Shown here one piece after another: positions 50,262 to 59,044 of a stretch of DNA of 64,000 nt. Under the pieces are notes generated by a model that was not told the origin of the DNA, made no database searches, and worked only from the letters and a program-made list of their open reading frames with translations. The translations under genes and the position numbers were made by a program. Source of the stretch: an uncultured Porphyromonadaceae bacterium (lineage in GTDB: Bacteria > Bacteroidota > Bacteroidia > Bacteroidales > Muribaculaceae); NCBI GenBank assembly GCA_900545955.1, contig URAU01000010.1, positions 1 through 64,000 of the forward strand, written 5' to 3'. How positions within the stretch are numbered: the stretch's first letter is position 1; the number at the start of each line of letters is the position of its first letter.

Positions 50262-52514
50262 TCACTCATGACGGCGGGGACCACGGTCGCCACCTTCGCG
50301 GCGCGGACCGCGCGAGTCTTCACGACGGGAACCACGGTCGCCTTCCCGGCGGGGTGCGCCTTCGCGACGCGGGCCGCGCGGACGCTCGGCTGGTTCAACC
50401 CATCCTTCGGGTTTGGGCTGGAGGGCGCGAAGCGACAGGCGGTATTTACCGCTCTTCTTGTCGATCTCGATGAGTTTCACGGTGAGCTCGTCGCCCTCCT
50501 TGATGCCGGAGGCCTCCATGTCGGGCAGACGATCCCACGAAATCTCGGAGATGTGGAGCAGGCCGTCGCGGTGGGGCATGAACTCAACGAATGCGCCGAA
50601 GTCCTGGATGGTCTGCACCTTGCCGGTGTAAACCTTGCCCTCTTCGGGGAGCTCGACGATGGCGTTGATCATAGCCAGAGCCTTGTCGATCGACTCCTTG
50701 TTGGCAGCTGCCACCTCGATGTAGCCGCCCTCGTCGATTTCGTCGATTGAGACGGTAGCACCCGATTCTTCCTGGATACCCTGGATGATTTTTCCGCCCG
50801 GGCCGATAACGGCGCCGATAAGGTCTTTGGGGATGGTCATGGTGACGATGCGGGGCACGTGAGGCTTGTAGTCCTCGCGCGGCGCCGGGATGGTTTCCTC
50901 AATGATGTCAAGGATGTGGAGACGACCTTCCTTGGCCTGGTTGAGAGCCTGCTCGAGAATCTCGTAGCTGAGGCCGTCGCACTTGATGTCCATCTGGGTG
51001 GCGGTGATGCCCTTGCGGGTACCCGTCACTTTGAAGTCCATATCGCCGAGGTGGTCCTCATCGCCGAGGATGTCGCTCAAGATGGCGTATTTCGAGCCGT
51101 CGGAGATAAGGCCCATGGCGATACCGCTGACGGGGCGACGCAGTTTCACGCCTGCATCGAGCAGAGCGAGGGTTCCGGCGCATACGGTAGCCATCGACGA
51201 GGAGCCGTTGCTCTCGAGGATGTCGCTGACAACTCGGCAAACGTAGGGGAAATCCTCGGGGAACATGCGCTTGATGGCGCGGTGGGCGAGATTGCCGTGA
51301 CCGATTTCACGACGGCCGACACCGCGCGTAGGACGGGCTTCGCCTGTGGAGAAGGGGGGGAAGTTATAGTGCAGCAGGAAGCGCTCGCGGCCCTGGTTGA
51401 GAACGTCGTCGAGAATCTTCTCGTCGAGTTTGGTACCGAGGGTTACGGTAGCGAGGCTCTGGGTCTCACCTCGGGTGAATACGGCCGATCCGTGGGGGCC
51501 GGGCAGGTAGTCGGTCTCACACCAGATGGGACGGATTTCGGTGGTCTTGCGGCCGTCGAGGCGGATACCTTCGTCAAGCACGCAGCGGCGCATGGCCTCG
51601 CGCTCCACGTCGTGGTAGTAGCGTTTTACCAGGGGAGCCTTTTCTTCACGCTCCTCTTCGGGGAGGGATTCGATGTATTCGTCGCAGATGGCGGCGAAGG
51701 AGTCGGCGCGCCAGTGCTTGTCGGCGCAGCCGGCCTTGGCAACGGCGTAAGCCTTGTCGTAGCATTTGTCGTGAACGTCCTTGCGGAGGTCTTCGTCGTT
51801 GACTTCGTGGCAGTATTCGCGCTTCACGGTCTTTCCGGCGGCTTCGGCGAGTTCGAGCTGCACCTTGCAGTGCTTGCGGATTTCTTCGTGGGCGGCCTTG
51901 AGGGCTGCGAGAAGATCGGCTTCGGATACTTCGTCCATCTCACCCTCCACCATCATGATGTTGTCGTAGGTGGCGCCGACCATGAGCTCCATATCGGCTT
52001 TCTCAAGCTGCTCGAAAGTGGGGTCGATTACAAACTGACCGTCGACGCGGGCCACACGCACTTCGGAGATGGGGCCATTGAAGGGAATATCGCTGCAGGT
52101 GATGGCTGCGGAAGCGGCCAGACCGGCCAGAGCGTCGGGCATATCCACGCCGTCGGCTGAGAACATGGTGATGTTCACGAACGTCTCGGCATGGTAGTTG
52201 TCGGGGAAGAGCGGACGCATCACGCGGTCGACCAGGCGCGAGGTGAGAATCTCATAGTCGGAGGCACGGCCTTCGCGCTTGAGGAAACCGCCGGGGAAAC
52301 GTCCGGCCGACGAGAATTTTTCTTTGTAGTCTACGGTAAGGGGCATGAAGTCCACGCCCTCGCCGGCCTCGGGGGCCGACACGATAGTGGCAAGCAGCAT
52401 GGTATTGCCCATGCGGAGTTCCACTGCTCCATCAGCCTGCTTGGCCAGTTTGCCCGTCTCGAGCGTAATCTCGCGGCCATCGGGCAGGGTGATGGTCTTT
52501 TTGATCGGATTCAT
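50262..52514 (-). CDS. pnp: Polyribonucleotide nucleotidyltransferase (PNPase)
   Basis: Phosphorolytic 3'-5' exoribonuclease of mRNA decay. It is 750 residues: two RNase PH domains (IKKTITLPDGREITLETGKLAKQADGAV and RPIWCETDYLPGPHGSAVFTRGETQSLATVTLGT), then the KH domain (IPKDLIGAVIGPGGKIIQGIQEESGATVSI) and the S1 domain (GKVYTGKVQTIQDFGAFVEFMPHRDGLLHISEI). The last 40 residues are an Arg/Gly-rich tail (RPRGPRREGAPRREGDRGSR) that may add RNA binding. It has its own -7 box and terminator. Confidence 0.97.
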   Translation of the reverse strand: MNPIKKTITLPDGREITLETGKLAKQADGAVELRMGNTMLLATIVSAPEAGEGVDFMPLTVDYKEKFSSAGRFPGGFLKREGRASDYEILTSRLVDRVMRPLFPDNYHAETFVNITMFSADGVDMPDALAGLAASAAITCSDIPFNGPISEVRVARVDGQFVIDPTFEQLEKADMELMVGATYDNIMMVEGEMDEVSEADLLAALKAAHEEIRKHCKVQLELAEAAGKTVKREYCHEVNDEDLRKDVHDKCYDKAYAVAKAGCADKHWRADSFAAICDEYIESLPEEEREEKAPLVKRYYHDVEREAMRRCVLDEGIRLDGRKTTEIRPIWCETDYLPGPHGSAVFTRGETQSLATVTLGTKLDEKILDDVLNQGRERFLLHYNFPPFSTGEARPTRGVGRREIGHGNLAHRAIKRMFPEDFPYVCRVVSDILESNGSSSMATVCAGTLALLDAGVKLRRPVSGIAMGLISDGSKYAILSDILGDEDHLGDMDFKVTGTRKGITATQMDIKCDGLSYEILEQALNQAKEGRLHILDIIEETIPAPREDYKPHVPRIVTMTIPKDLIGAVIGPGGKIIQGIQEESGATVSIDEIDEGGYIEVAAANKESIDKALAMINAIVELPEEGKVYTGKVQTIQDFGAFVEFMPHRDGLLHISEISWDRLPDMEASGIKEGDELTVKLIEIDKKSGKYRLSLRALQPKPEGWVEPAERPRGPRREGAPRREGDRGSRREDSRGPRREGGDRGPRRHE

Positions 52515-52549
52515 TCTATATAAAATTTTTTTTAACTTCTTAAATCGCG

Positions 52550-52557
52550 CAAAGATA
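52550..52557 (-). promoter_or_regulatory. Promoter -7 box of pnp
   Basis: TATCTTTG on the minus strand is a perfect -7 element, with a start near 52543 and a leader of about 28 bases. No clear -33 box is present. Confidence 0.55.
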
Positions 52558-52672
52558 CGAAATTTACGGCTAAGCGCCGCACGTTTTCATAAAATTTCAC
52601 ACTTGCAGGAAAAACCGGACAGAAAAAGAGACGCCAGGAACAAGTTTTCAGGATAAAATTTTTCTGAAAAGG

Positions 52673-52703
52673 TTTGCAACATTGAAACTTATTTGTAATT
52701 TTG
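52673..52703 (+). promoter_or_regulatory. Promoter of the Dpm1-like glycosyltransferase gene
   Basis: TTTG (52673-52676), 19 bases, TAATTTTG (52696-52703): a full match to the Bacteroidota consensus. The start is near 52710, with an 85-base leader. It is divergent from pnp. Confidence 0.78.
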
Positions 52704-52795
52704 TTGTCATATAGACGAGGTGAGCCACCCGCCCCCGGGGCGAGGGGCCGTTTCAACGCCAATATATTATCGCCCAACGCTTTTGAGTCAACGCC

Positions 52796-53599
52796 ATGTC
52801 AACCGAAAACACATCAGCCGCATCGACAGCTCCCCTCAGACCGGAGCGCGCCGACTCCCTCGTAATCATTCCGATGTATAACGAGAAAGAGAACGCGGCC
52901 GCCATAATCGACGCCGTGATGAACCTTCCGGTGGCTTTCGACGTGCTTGTGGTCGACGACAATTCGCCCGACGGGACCGCCGACATTGTGAAGAGCAAGA
53001 TGGCCGAACTTCCGGGCCGCGTCCACATCATAGAGCGCGAAGGGAAGCTGGGCCTGGGAACGGCTTACATAGCGGGCTTCCGCCGCGCCCTCGAAATGGA
53101 CTATGAATACATCTTCGAGATGGACGCCGATTTCTCGCACAATCCCGCCGACCTGGTGCGCCTGCGCGAGGCGTGCGCCGAGGATGGCGCCGACGTTGCC
53201 GTCGGTTCGCGCTACGTGACCGGAGTGAATGTGGTGAACTGGCCGATGGGGCGCGTGCTCATGAGCTATTTCGCGTCGAAATACGTTCGCGCCGTGACGG
53301 GGATGAACGTAGCCGACACCACGGCGGGATTCGCCTGCTACCGCAGCGAGGTTCTCCGCACCATGGAGCTGGACAAAATCCGCTTCAAGGGATATGCCTT
53401 CCAGATAGAGATGAAGTTCACCGCCATAAAATGCGGCTTCAAGGTTGTGGAGGTGCCCATAGTGTTCGTAAACCGGGTGCTCGGCACGAGCAAGATGAGC
53501 AGCGGCATATTCGGCGAGGCTCTTTTCGGCGTGATGAAACTGAAACTCGACTCGATAACCAGGAAATATCCGCGGCGGCAGCCGCAGCAAAAGGATTAA
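52796..53599 (+). CDS. Polyprenol monophosphomannose synthase-like glycosyltransferase (GT2)
   Basis: A 267-residue GT-A glycosyltransferase close to dolichol/polyprenol-phosphate mannose synthases: LVIIPMYNEKENAAAIIDAV, the nucleotide-binding VVDDNSPDGTADIV, EREGKLGLGTAYIAGFRRALE, the metal-binding EMDADFSHNP, then TTAGFACYR and GYAFQIEMKFTAIKCGFKVVEVPIVFVNR. There is no C-terminal membrane domain, so it is the soluble, membrane-associated type. It probably makes a lipid-linked sugar for protein O-glycosylation or surface glycans. It is 44 bp upstream of dihydroorotase and may be cotranscribed. Confidence 0.9.
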   Translation: MSTENTSAASTAPLRPERADSLVIIPMYNEKENAAAIIDAVMNLPVAFDVLVVDDNSPDGTADIVKSKMAELPGRVHIIEREGKLGLGTAYIAGFRRALEMDYEYIFEMDADFSHNPADLVRLREACAEDGADVAVGSRYVTGVNVVNWPMGRVLMSYFASKYVRAVTGMNVADTTAGFACYRSEVLRTMELDKIRFKGYAFQIEMKFTAIKCGFKVVEVPIVFVNRVLGTSKMSSGIFGEALFGVMKLKLDSITRKYPRRQPQQKD

Positions 53600-53643
53600 C
53601 ACTGCCGACTCCCCTCTGCGGCTATTAATAAGGTAATAAGGAC

Positions 53644-54993
53644 ATGAAACCGGTAATATTCGTCAACGGCCTGATTGTAAGCGATGGATTCCGATTCATC
53701 GGCTCCGTCGTGGCCAACGGATGGATGATTAAGAGCGTCGACATGGGGAGAATCGACATCCGCACCATCGACCGCGACGTATACGAGGTGGTGAACTGCG
53801 AGGGGAAATTCGTGCTTCCAGGCATGATCGACGAGCACGTGCATTTCCGCGATCCGGGCCTTACGGAGAAGGGCGACATCGCCACCGAGAGCCGTGCGGC
53901 CCTGGCCGGCGGCGTGACGAGTTTCTTCGATATGCCCAACACGTCGCCACAGACCACGACCATCGAGGCGTGGGAGCAGAAGATGCAGCGCGCCGCCCAG
54001 GCGTCGGCCGCCAACTATGCCTTCTTCCTCGGCGCCACCAACAACAATCTCGACCAGATTCTCGCAGCCGACTACACGCGCATCCCCGGAGTGAAACTTT
54101 TCATGGGGAGCTCCACGGGGGGCATGCTCGTCGACAACGACGACACAATCGTAAAACTTTTCCGCAATTTCCACCGAGTAATCGCCTGCCACGCCGAAAG
54201 CGAGGCTGTAATTGCGGCCAACCGCCAGAGGCTAAGCGCCATGTATCCGGGTGGCATCCCTCTGGAATGCCATAGCTCGGTGCGGTCGGCCCGCGCATGC
54301 TTCGAATCGACGGCCCACGCCGTGAAGCTGGCGCGCGCCACGGGAGCACGGCTCCACGTAATGCACATCACCACGGCCGAGGAGCTGCAGCTTTTCAGCT
54401 CCGGAGGCATCTCCGGCAAGCGTATCACCGCCGAGACCTGCCCGCATTATCTCTGCTTCACCGACAAATCGGTGGCCGAGACCAACGGACTGACCAAGTG
54501 CAACCCCGCCATAAAGACCGACGACGACCGGCGCGAGCTGCTTCGCGCCGTGGCCGACGGGCGCATCGATGTGGTAGCCACCGACCACGCTCCCCATCTG
54601 CTTTCCCAGAAGCAAGGCAACGCGCTGACAGCCGCTTCGGGGATGCCCTCGGTTCAGTTCGCCCTACCGGTAATGATGACTCTGGCCGGACGCGGGTATT
54701 TCACACTTGAGGATGTAGTGGAGCGCATGGCCTCGGCTCCCGCAAAGCTCTACGGAGTATCGCGCCGCGGATTCATACGCCAGCAGTATTCCGCCGACAT
54801 CGTGATTGTAGACCCCGACGCCGACTACACCGTGGACCGCGCCGACGTGATAAGCGCCTGCGGCTGGAGCCCCTACGAGGGGATGCGCCTGCGCTACCGC
54901 GTGGAGCAGACGTGGGTCAACGGCCAGCAGGCCTATGTCGACGGCCGTTTCACAGGCCGACAGACAGCGCTGCCCGTGCGCTTCGATGTCTGA
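53644..54993 (+). CDS. pyrC: Dihydroorotase
   Basis: Closes the dihydroorotate ring in pyrimidine synthesis. It is 449 residues of the amidohydrolase class-I type: DEHVHFRDPG with the metal-binding His65 and His67, TEKGDIATESRAALAGGVTSFFDMPNTSP, ACHAESEAVI, HVMHITTAEEL, AETCPHYLCF, and DVVATDHAPHLLSQK with the final Asp. Allantoinase relatives look similar, but the TDHAPH motif and overall pattern favour dihydroorotase. Confidence 0.9.
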   Translation: MKPVIFVNGLIVSDGFRFIGSVVANGWMIKSVDMGRIDIRTIDRDVYEVVNCEGKFVLPGMIDEHVHFRDPGLTEKGDIATESRAALAGGVTSFFDMPNTSPQTTTIEAWEQKMQRAAQASAANYAFFLGATNNNLDQILAADYTRIPGVKLFMGSSTGGMLVDNDDTIVKLFRNFHRVIACHAESEAVIAANRQRLSAMYPGGIPLECHSSVRSARACFESTAHAVKLARATGARLHVMHITTAEELQLFSSGGISGKRITAETCPHYLCFTDKSVAETNGLTKCNPAIKTDDDRRELLRAVADGRIDVVATDHAPHLLSQKQGNALTAASGMPSVQFALPVMMTLAGRGYFTLEDVVERMASAPAKLYGVSRRGFIRQQYSADIVIVDPDADYTVDRADVISACGWSPYEGMRLRYRVEQTWVNGQQAYVDGRFTGRQTALPVRFDV

Positions 54994-55102
54994 ATTCCCG
55001 CCACTCCCTACTTTCCGTTTTCTAATTTAACATTTCCATTTCCCATGGTTTTCAACAATCGGGGGCAGTTATCAACATTTCTGCTTAAATGATGTGAAAA
55101 CG

Positions 55103-55134
55103 TTTCGGCGCGTGCGGATTTTTATCCAAATTTG
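55103..55134 (+). promoter_or_regulatory. Promoter of parA-parB
   Basis: TTTC (55103-55106), 20 bases, CAAATTTG (55127-55134). Each box has one mismatch to the consensus. The start would be near 55141, about 105 bases before parA. Inverted GTGGAAC / GTTCCAC half-sites lie in the leader at 55149 and 55208. Confidence 0.5.
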
Positions 55135-55246
55135 CAGCAGAAACGAGCGTGGAACATTGGCCACCCGCCTCATTGGCAACAGATAGCCTCGCGCGGCGCC
55201 TTCGAACGTTCCACAGCGCGCATATCTTTATCTCCACACTTTTTCT

Positions 55247-56008
55247 ATGGGAAAAATCATAGCAATCGCCAACCAGAAAGGTGGCGTGGGAAAAACCACC
55301 ACCACAATCAACCTCGCGGCTTCGCTGGCCATGCAGGGCAAAAAAGTGCTTATAATCGACGCCGACCCCCAGGCCAACGCCACTTCGGGCTACGGAATCG
55401 ACCCGCGCACCATGCAGAGCAGCATATATGAGTGTCTTGTCGACGAATATCCGGTAGACGGCGCTCAGGTATCGACCTGCGTCGACGGCCTCGAGCTGGT
55501 AGGCTCGCGCATCGACCTTGCCGGAGCCGAACTCGAGCTGATCGAGAAGCCGGAACGCGAGAAGGTGCTCCGCCGCCTGCTCCACGATGTGGCTGACAAA
55601 TACGATTTCATTCTTATCGACTGCTCCCCCTCGCTGGGACTCATCACAGTGAACGCCCTTACGGCCGCCGACTCGGTAATCATACCGGTGCAGGCCGAAT
55701 ATTTCGCACTCGAAGGTATCAGCAAGCTTCTCAACACCATCCGAATAATCAAATCGAAGCTCAATCCCGACCTCGAGATAGAGGGGTTCCTTCTGACTAT
55801 GTACGACGCACGCCTGCGCCTGGCCAACCAGATCTACGAGGAGCTGAAGAGCCACTTCGGCGATATGGTGTTCAATACGGTGATTCCGCGCAACATACGT
55901 CTGAGCGAAGCACCGTCGCACGGGCTGCCTGCCATTCTCTACGACCCCGAGAGCCGCGGCGCGACATCGCACATCGCCCTGGCCAAAGAGCTCATCTCCA
56001 AAAACTGA
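55247..56008 (+). CDS. parA: Chromosome-partitioning ATPase ParA (Soj)
   Basis: Drives segregation of the replication origin together with ParB. It is 253 residues with the deviant Walker A KGGVGKTTTTINLAASLA at residues 11-28, the Walker A' segment LIIDADPQANATSGYG and the Walker B region FILIDCSPSLGLITVNALTAAD. Length and sequence are those of the chromosomal Soj type. It is 34 bp before parB, as usual. Confidence 0.96.
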   Translation: MGKIIAIANQKGGVGKTTTTINLAASLAMQGKKVLIIDADPQANATSGYGIDPRTMQSSIYECLVDEYPVDGAQVSTCVDGLELVGSRIDLAGAELELIEKPEREKVLRRLLHDVADKYDFILIDCSPSLGLITVNALTAADSVIIPVQAEYFALEGISKLLNTIRIIKSKLNPDLEIEGFLLTMYDARLRLANQIYEELKSHFGDMVFNTVIPRNIRLSEAPSHGLPAILYDPESRGATSHIALAKELISKN

Positions 56009-56042
56009 CCTCCCTCACATTATATTATAGGACATATAGACT

Positions 56043-56930
56043 ATGGCACAACACCGCAACGCCCTCGGCCGAGGCCTGGGCTCGCTCATATCTATGGACG
56101 ACACCCCCGCACGCGGCTCGTCGGCTATCAGCAACATACCTCTCGACCAGATTTCGCCCAACCCGGAGCAGCCGCGTACCACCTTCGACGAGGAGGCGCT
56201 CGACGAACTGGCCACCTCCATCCGCGAGCTGGGCATAATCCAGCCGCTCTCGCTACGCAAGGTGGGTCCTGACTCCTACCAGATTATCGCAGGCGAACGC
56301 CGCTTCCGCGCCGCGCGCATCGCGGGACTCGACGCCGTGCCGGCCTACATCCGTACGGCCAATGAGACCGAGCTCACCGAGATGGCCCTGATCGAGAATA
56401 TCCAGCGCGAGGACCTCAACGCCATCGAGATTGCCCTGACGTTCAAGAAACTGATCGACCAGTACAGTCTCACCCAGGAACGCCTCTCGGAGCGCATAGG
56501 CAAGAAGCGCGCCACGGTGGCCAACTTCCTGCGTCTGCTCAAGCTCCCCGCCGAGGTTCAGCTCGGGTTGCGCGACAAGCGCGTCGACATGGGCCACGCC
56601 CGCGCGTTGCTGTCGATCGACAATCCTTCGGCGCAGCTCAAGATATATAAGGAGATACTGCGCCAGGGGCTCTCGGTGCGCAAGGTAGAGGAACTTGCCA
56701 AAGCCTATCAGGAAGGGAAGAAGAAAGATGACTCCGGAACTCCGGCAGCCGAGGCACCCCGCCGCTTTGCCAACCACGATTTCGACCTGCTCAAGAAACA
56801 CCTTTCGGCGGCGTTCGGCGCTCCCGTTAAATTTTCATGCGACCGCAAGGGTCGCGGCCAGATCACCTTCAGTTTCGCCGACGAGGAGGAACTGGCACGC
56901 CTGATTTCCACATTCGACAAGCTCCACTGA
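56043..56930 (+). CDS. parB: Chromosome-partitioning protein ParB (Spo0J)
   Basis: CTP-dependent DNA clamp that loads at parS. It is 295 residues: MAQHRNALGRGLGSLIS (ParA-contacting N terminus), ISPNPEQPRTTFDEEALDELATSI, the CTP-binding GERRFRAARIAGL and ALIENIQREDLNAIE, then the helix-turn-helix LTQERLSERIGKKRATVANFLRLLKLPAEV. No clear parS (GTTCCACGTGGAAC-type) was found inside this window, only separated half-sites upstream of parA. Confidence 0.96.
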   Translation: MAQHRNALGRGLGSLISMDDTPARGSSAISNIPLDQISPNPEQPRTTFDEEALDELATSIRELGIIQPLSLRKVGPDSYQIIAGERRFRAARIAGLDAVPAYIRTANETELTEMALIENIQREDLNAIEIALTFKKLIDQYSLTQERLSERIGKKRATVANFLRLLKLPAEVQLGLRDKRVDMGHARALLSIDNPSAQLKIYKEILRQGLSVRKVEELAKAYQEGKKKDDSGTPAAEAPRRFANHDFDLLKKHLSAAFGAPVKFSCDRKGRGQITFSFADEEELARLISTFDKLH

Positions 56931-56945
56931 AAACAGCCACCTTAC

Positions 56946-57722
56946 ATGACCGACTCACGACCTCTGATTCTCATCACCAACGACGACGGAATCGAAGCCC
57001 CCGGGCTTTTTCATCTCATCGACTGCGTGGCAGAGCTGGGCGACATAGTCGTGGTGGCTCCCGCGCGACCTCAATCGGGACAGTCGAGTGCTTTCACTGT
57101 GAACGCGCCGCTGCGCGTGCGCGACCACGCCGACTACCATGGCGCAACAATGCACTCGGTCGACGGAACTCCGGTGGACTGCGTAAAGCTTTCGATGCAC
57201 CATATCCTGCCGCGCCGGCCCGACCTGCTCCTTTCAGGCATCAACCACGGCTCCAACGCCGGGAATTCCCTGATTTATTCGGGCACGATGGGCGCCGCAC
57301 TCGAAGGCTGCATGCAGGGAATCGCCTCGGTAGGATTTTCGCTGCTGCACCATTCGTTGAAAGCCGATTTCACGGAATGCACGCCCTACGTGACCGAGGT
57401 GGCACGTAGAGTACTCGACCACGGATTGCCTCACGACGTGTGTCTCAACATCAACTTTCCCGCAAAGGTGCACATCAAGGGAATGAAGGTGGTGCGCGCG
57501 GCACGCTCCCACTGGACGGAGGAATACCAGACATACACAGACCCCCACGGCAAGCCTTTCTACTGGCTTACGGGGAGTCTGGTGAACGAAGAACCGGAAA
57601 TGGCCGACACCGACCTCTACTGGCTCGACCGCCACTACGCGTCGGTGGTGCCGTGTACTCCCGACCAGAATCTGCCTGGAGCCATGGTAGCCGTGCGGTC
57701 GCTGCTCAATACATCGGAGTGA
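56946..57722 (+). CDS. surE: 5'-nucleotidase SurE
   Basis: Nucleoside monophosphate phosphatase linked to stress survival. It is 258 residues: the metal-binding LILITNDDGIEAPGLFHL (Asp13-Asp14), VVAPARPQSGQSSAFT, and SGINHGSNAGNSLIYSGTMGAALEG. It is 15 bp after parB and ends 17 bp inside the convergent choloylglycine-hydrolase-family gene. Confidence 0.96.
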   Translation: MTDSRPLILITNDDGIEAPGLFHLIDCVAELGDIVVVAPARPQSGQSSAFTVNAPLRVRDHADYHGATMHSVDGTPVDCVKLSMHHILPRRPDLLLSGINHGSNAGNSLIYSGTMGAALEGCMQGIASVGFSLLHHSLKADFTECTPYVTEVARRVLDHGLPHDVCLNINFPAKVHIKGMKVVRAARSHWTEEYQTYTDPHGKPFYWLTGSLVNEEPEMADTDLYWLDRHYASVVPCTPDQNLPGAMVAVRSLLNTSE

Positions 57723-58749
57723 AGGGGGCCGAGCGGTGGAGCTCCTTGTTGGCGCATCCCACCACATCGGTATATTTTGCAGTGTCGAGCTTCAGCACGG
57801 GTGCGCCGTCGTAAAGGTCGAGTTTCGTCAGGTCGATGTAGTAGATTCCGGGGTTAGTGACTATTTCAAAATAATACCGGAGATTCTTGAGATCGGCATA
57901 GCTGCGCCATTGGGTGGCCGATAGATTGGGCTCCCCTTCTATCATATATGTATAGGGCACGCTCACGTCGGCCATGATGGAGCGCGTAATCGTCAGCGCA
58001 AGCGCCGGATCGGCCGTTTTCTCCACGTGGGTAGCAAAGTAATTGCCGCGAACGCAGCGTGCGGGGCTCTTCACACCACCGGGCATCATATTGCGGCCGC
58101 CGACACCTTCCCAGTAGTCAACTATGGCGCGCATGGACGGCCATGTGGGATCGTTGGTCATGCAGCGGTATCGGCCCATGTCGTAGATGTTTATGTCGCC
58201 ATGGTCGAACTCGAAGATTATAGAATGGCCGGTGGCGTCGGTGACGCCCCAGTGGAGAGTCGCGGCCGTGCCGCCGTCGAATGTAGCGCCACCGAGCGAG
58301 AAATCATGGGCTTTAAGCACGTCGATCACTTCGGCCGTGGTGGCGTTCATGTCGAGCAGCCAGCCTATAAACATAGCCATCGACATAGGGGGCAGACCAA
58401 TGGTGGAATCATTGTCGTAGACAGTGCCCTTACAGAAAAGCCCGTTGATTACCAGCCCTTTTTCATTCATGCCCTCGGTGATACCACCGTCGTAGCCAAC
58501 GGCATATACAGCCCCGTAGAGCGACGTCCAGCTTACGGCTCCGGGCTTATTGGAACCAACTTTGTGCATGCCACGCGGATAGACGTAGAGATTGGTGGGA
58601 ATCGGCGTCTTCCAGTCGAGCGACCGACCTACAATGTATTGCGAATCAAGGCCCTCGTAGATTACGCGGGTACAACTCTCAGCGCTCTGTGGCGCGAGCG
58701 AAGCCACAGCCAGAACGGCAGCCATGGCTCCTATAGCATAGTGTCTCAT
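57706..58749 (-). CDS. Secreted choloylglycine hydrolase/penicillin acylase family protein
   Basis: An Ntn-hydrolase of 347 residues with a signal peptide (MRHYAIGAMAAVLAVASLAPQSAES). The nucleophile is Cys26 (SCTRVIYEG), which would become the N-terminal residue after cleavage. Arg42 and Asp45 (GRSLDW), Asn94 (GMNEKGLVINGL) and the CMTNDPTWPSM segment match the family active site. Members cleave conjugated bile acids, penicillin V or other linear amides. For a gut Bacteroidota bile-salt hydrolysis is plausible but not proved by sequence. Periplasmic. Its stop overlaps surE by 17 bases on the opposite strand. Confidence 0.9.
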   Translation of the reverse strand: MRHYAIGAMAAVLAVASLAPQSAESCTRVIYEGLDSQYIVGRSLDWKTPIPTNLYVYPRGMHKVGSNKPGAVSWTSLYGAVYAVGYDGGITEGMNEKGLVINGLFCKGTVYDNDSTIGLPPMSMAMFIGWLLDMNATTAEVIDVLKAHDFSLGGATFDGGTAATLHWGVTDATGHSIIFEFDHGDINIYDMGRYRCMTNDPTWPSMRAIVDYWEGVGGRNMMPGGVKSPARCVRGNYFATHVEKTADPALALTITRSIMADVSVPYTYMIEGEPNLSATQWRSYADLKNLRYYFEIVTNPGIYYIDLTKLDLYDGAPVLKLDTAKYTDVVGCANKELHRSAPFTPMY

Positions 58750-59044
58750 ATCAATCGAATATTTTGAGGTTTACATCCAATAATAAAAACAATGCCGCAC
58801 ACGGTATGGTTTGACAACCCGCCTTTTATGCCGCATTTTACTGTTTATGTCGCATTTTACTCATCCGGTAGCCCTTTCCCCACAGCAACGCCGCACGCCT
58901 TACCGTTAAATTTTATTTTGGGAATTATATAAATCTTTCATAACTTTGCCACATACCTTAAATTAGCGGAGCAAAATATGCCAGACGCTCCATTCCGAAT
59001 CTTGCCAACCTATCTATTCAACTTAAATCAATACCATTAACAGC
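58750..59044. other. Divergent intergenic region
   Basis: 295 bases between the choloylglycine-hydrolase-family gene (minus) and a secreted-protein gene (plus). It holds the plus-strand promoter at 58917. No full consensus promoter was seen for the minus-strand gene. Confidence 0.5.
58917..58948 (+). promoter_or_regulatory. Promoter of the secreted protein gene at 59045
   Basis: TTTG (58917-58920), 20 bases, TAACTTTG (58941-58948): a full consensus match. The start is near 58955, with a leader of about 90 bases. Confidence 0.8.

Noticed and set aside
55141..55246. Full parS site upstream of parA
   Set aside because: Only separated half-sites are present, not the contiguous palindrome.
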